Source: Prauserella flavalba (GTDB lineage: Bacteria; Actinomycetota; Actinomycetes; Mycobacteriales; Pseudonocardiaceae). From it: a DNA stretch of 64,000 nucleotides. The stretch's first letter is position 1. Each line of letters begins with the position of its first letter. Positions 63,536 to 64,000 of the stretch are shown piece after piece. The position numbers and the translations under genes were made by a program. The notes beneath the pieces are model-generated. The model was not told the origin of the DNA and made no database searches. It worked only from the letters and a program-made list of their open reading frames with translations. The stretch is from positions 1-64,000 of the forward strand of contig NZ_MASU01000014.1 in NCBI RefSeq assembly GCF_003202235.1, given 5' to 3'.

Positions 63536-64000
63536 TCATTCGCCCACGAAGAGCAGGCGGTTCGGCGTGCCCGCGCTCGGGTTGGTGATCTTGTCAGGGG
63601 TGGCGGCCGAGGTCAGGGCGCTCTCCACGTCGGCCGGGGCGGCGTCCGGGTTGGCCGAGAGGTACAGCGCGGCCGCGCCGACCACGTGCGGCGTGGCCAT
63701 CGAGGTGCCGCTGATGGTGTTCTCGCCGCCGTCGTTCCAGGCCGAGGTGATGTCCACGCCCGGGGCGTACAGGTCGACGACCTCGCCGTAGTTGGAGAAG
63801 TCGGCCTGGGCGTCCTGGTTGTCGCTCGCGGCGACCGTGATGCCCTCGGTGACCCTGGCGGGCGAGGTGTTGCCGGCGTCCTGGCCCTCGTTGCCCGCCG
63901 CGATGCCGAACGTGACGCCCGCGGAGATCGCGCCGCGCACGGCGTCGTCGAGCGCCTGGTCGGCGGTGCCGCCGAGGCTCATGTTGGCGACGGACGGCCC
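63536..64000 (-). CDS. Subtilisin-like (S8) serine protease, 3' part only
   Basis: The last 154 residues are visible; the 5' part lies beyond the window. The oxyanion asparagine is in IAAGNEGQD and the catalytic serine in ISGTSMATPHVVGAAALYL, both canonical for secreted subtilases. The C-terminus ends KITNPSAGTPNRLLFVGE, typical for actinobacterial S8 proteases without added domains. The Asp and His of the triad and the propeptide should lie beyond 64000. Confidence 0.92.
   Translation of the reverse strand, partial: GPSVANMSLGGTADQALDDAVRGAISAGVTFGIAAGNEGQDAGNTSPARVTEGITVAASDNQDAQADFSNYGEVVDLYAPGVDITSAWNDGGENTISGTSMATPHVVGAAALYLSANPDAAPADVESALTSAATPDKITNPSAGTPNRLLFVGE

Overview
The window is high-GC DNA (roughly 70% by eye) with actinobacterial gene content and many GTG starts and ATGA/GTGA stop-start overlaps. 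The backbone from about 7.1 to 33.6 kb follows the order I know from Mycobacterium tuberculosis (dnaG, dgt, glyS, smtB-type ArsR, zur, uppS, recO, era, CBS protein, ybeY, phoH, rsmE, dnaJ2, hrcA). Together with long interspersed palindromes, several IS elements and broad catabolic capacity, this suggests a Pseudonocardiaceae-type actinomycete (Amycolatopsis / Saccharomonospora / Prauserella-like). The family assignment is inference; nothing in the window names a species.

Left end (1-5.4 kb): a decayed integrative element beside a tRNA-Asn gene. An intact IS4-family element abuts a truncated IS256-family element that split an excisionase-like gene. Next comes a phage-type tyrosine integrase broken by one frameshift and by a complete IS3-family element with a TTCA target duplication. 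Core genes begin after the tRNA.

5.5-33.6 kb: housekeeping backbone with accessory inserts. Between dnaG and dgt lie an ECF41-type sigma factor, a partly degenerate Ser/Thr kinase, a carboxymuconolactone-decarboxylase-family protein (a typical ECF41 partner), a polytopic membrane protein and a serpin. Between glyS and the ArsR-Zur pair lie a class F sortase and one sortase-type surface protein. Zur faces a convergent YcgR/YcgQ-like permease pair. The recO-uppS, era-CBS-ybeY and hrcA-dnaJ-rsmE groups are tightly coupled.

33.6-46.8 kb: a reductive pyrimidine / hydantoin and beta-alanine catabolic region: NCS1 transporter, dihydropyrimidinase, N-carbamoyl-beta-alanine amidohydrolase, class III aminotransferase, CoA-acylating (methyl)malonate-semialdehyde dehydrogenase, a PucR regulator, a luciferase-like oxidoreductase and an alpha/beta hydrolase. 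No classical dihydropyrimidine dehydrogenase is present. A subtilisin-inhibitor-like protein and a kinase-TPR protein sit inside the region.

46.9-64 kb: an IS5-like element inserted into the last base of a palindromic repeat, a beta-lactamase-fold hydrolase, a siderophore-interacting protein with an iron box, an (R)-amine-transaminase-like enzyme with an amino-acid permease and a LysR regulator, an ABC exporter pair, a GMC oxidoreductase with a TetR regulator, a DHA2 drug exporter, an SMP-30-like protein, a histidine phosphatase, an SDR enzyme and the 3' end of a subtilase gene.

The most striking non-coding signal is a family of 53-57 bp near-perfect palindromes in two classes, six copies in the window. 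Four copies lie at three convergent gene junctions; one sits inside a same-strand gap, and one follows a gene end where an IS has inserted. One copy supplies the stop codon of its neighbour.
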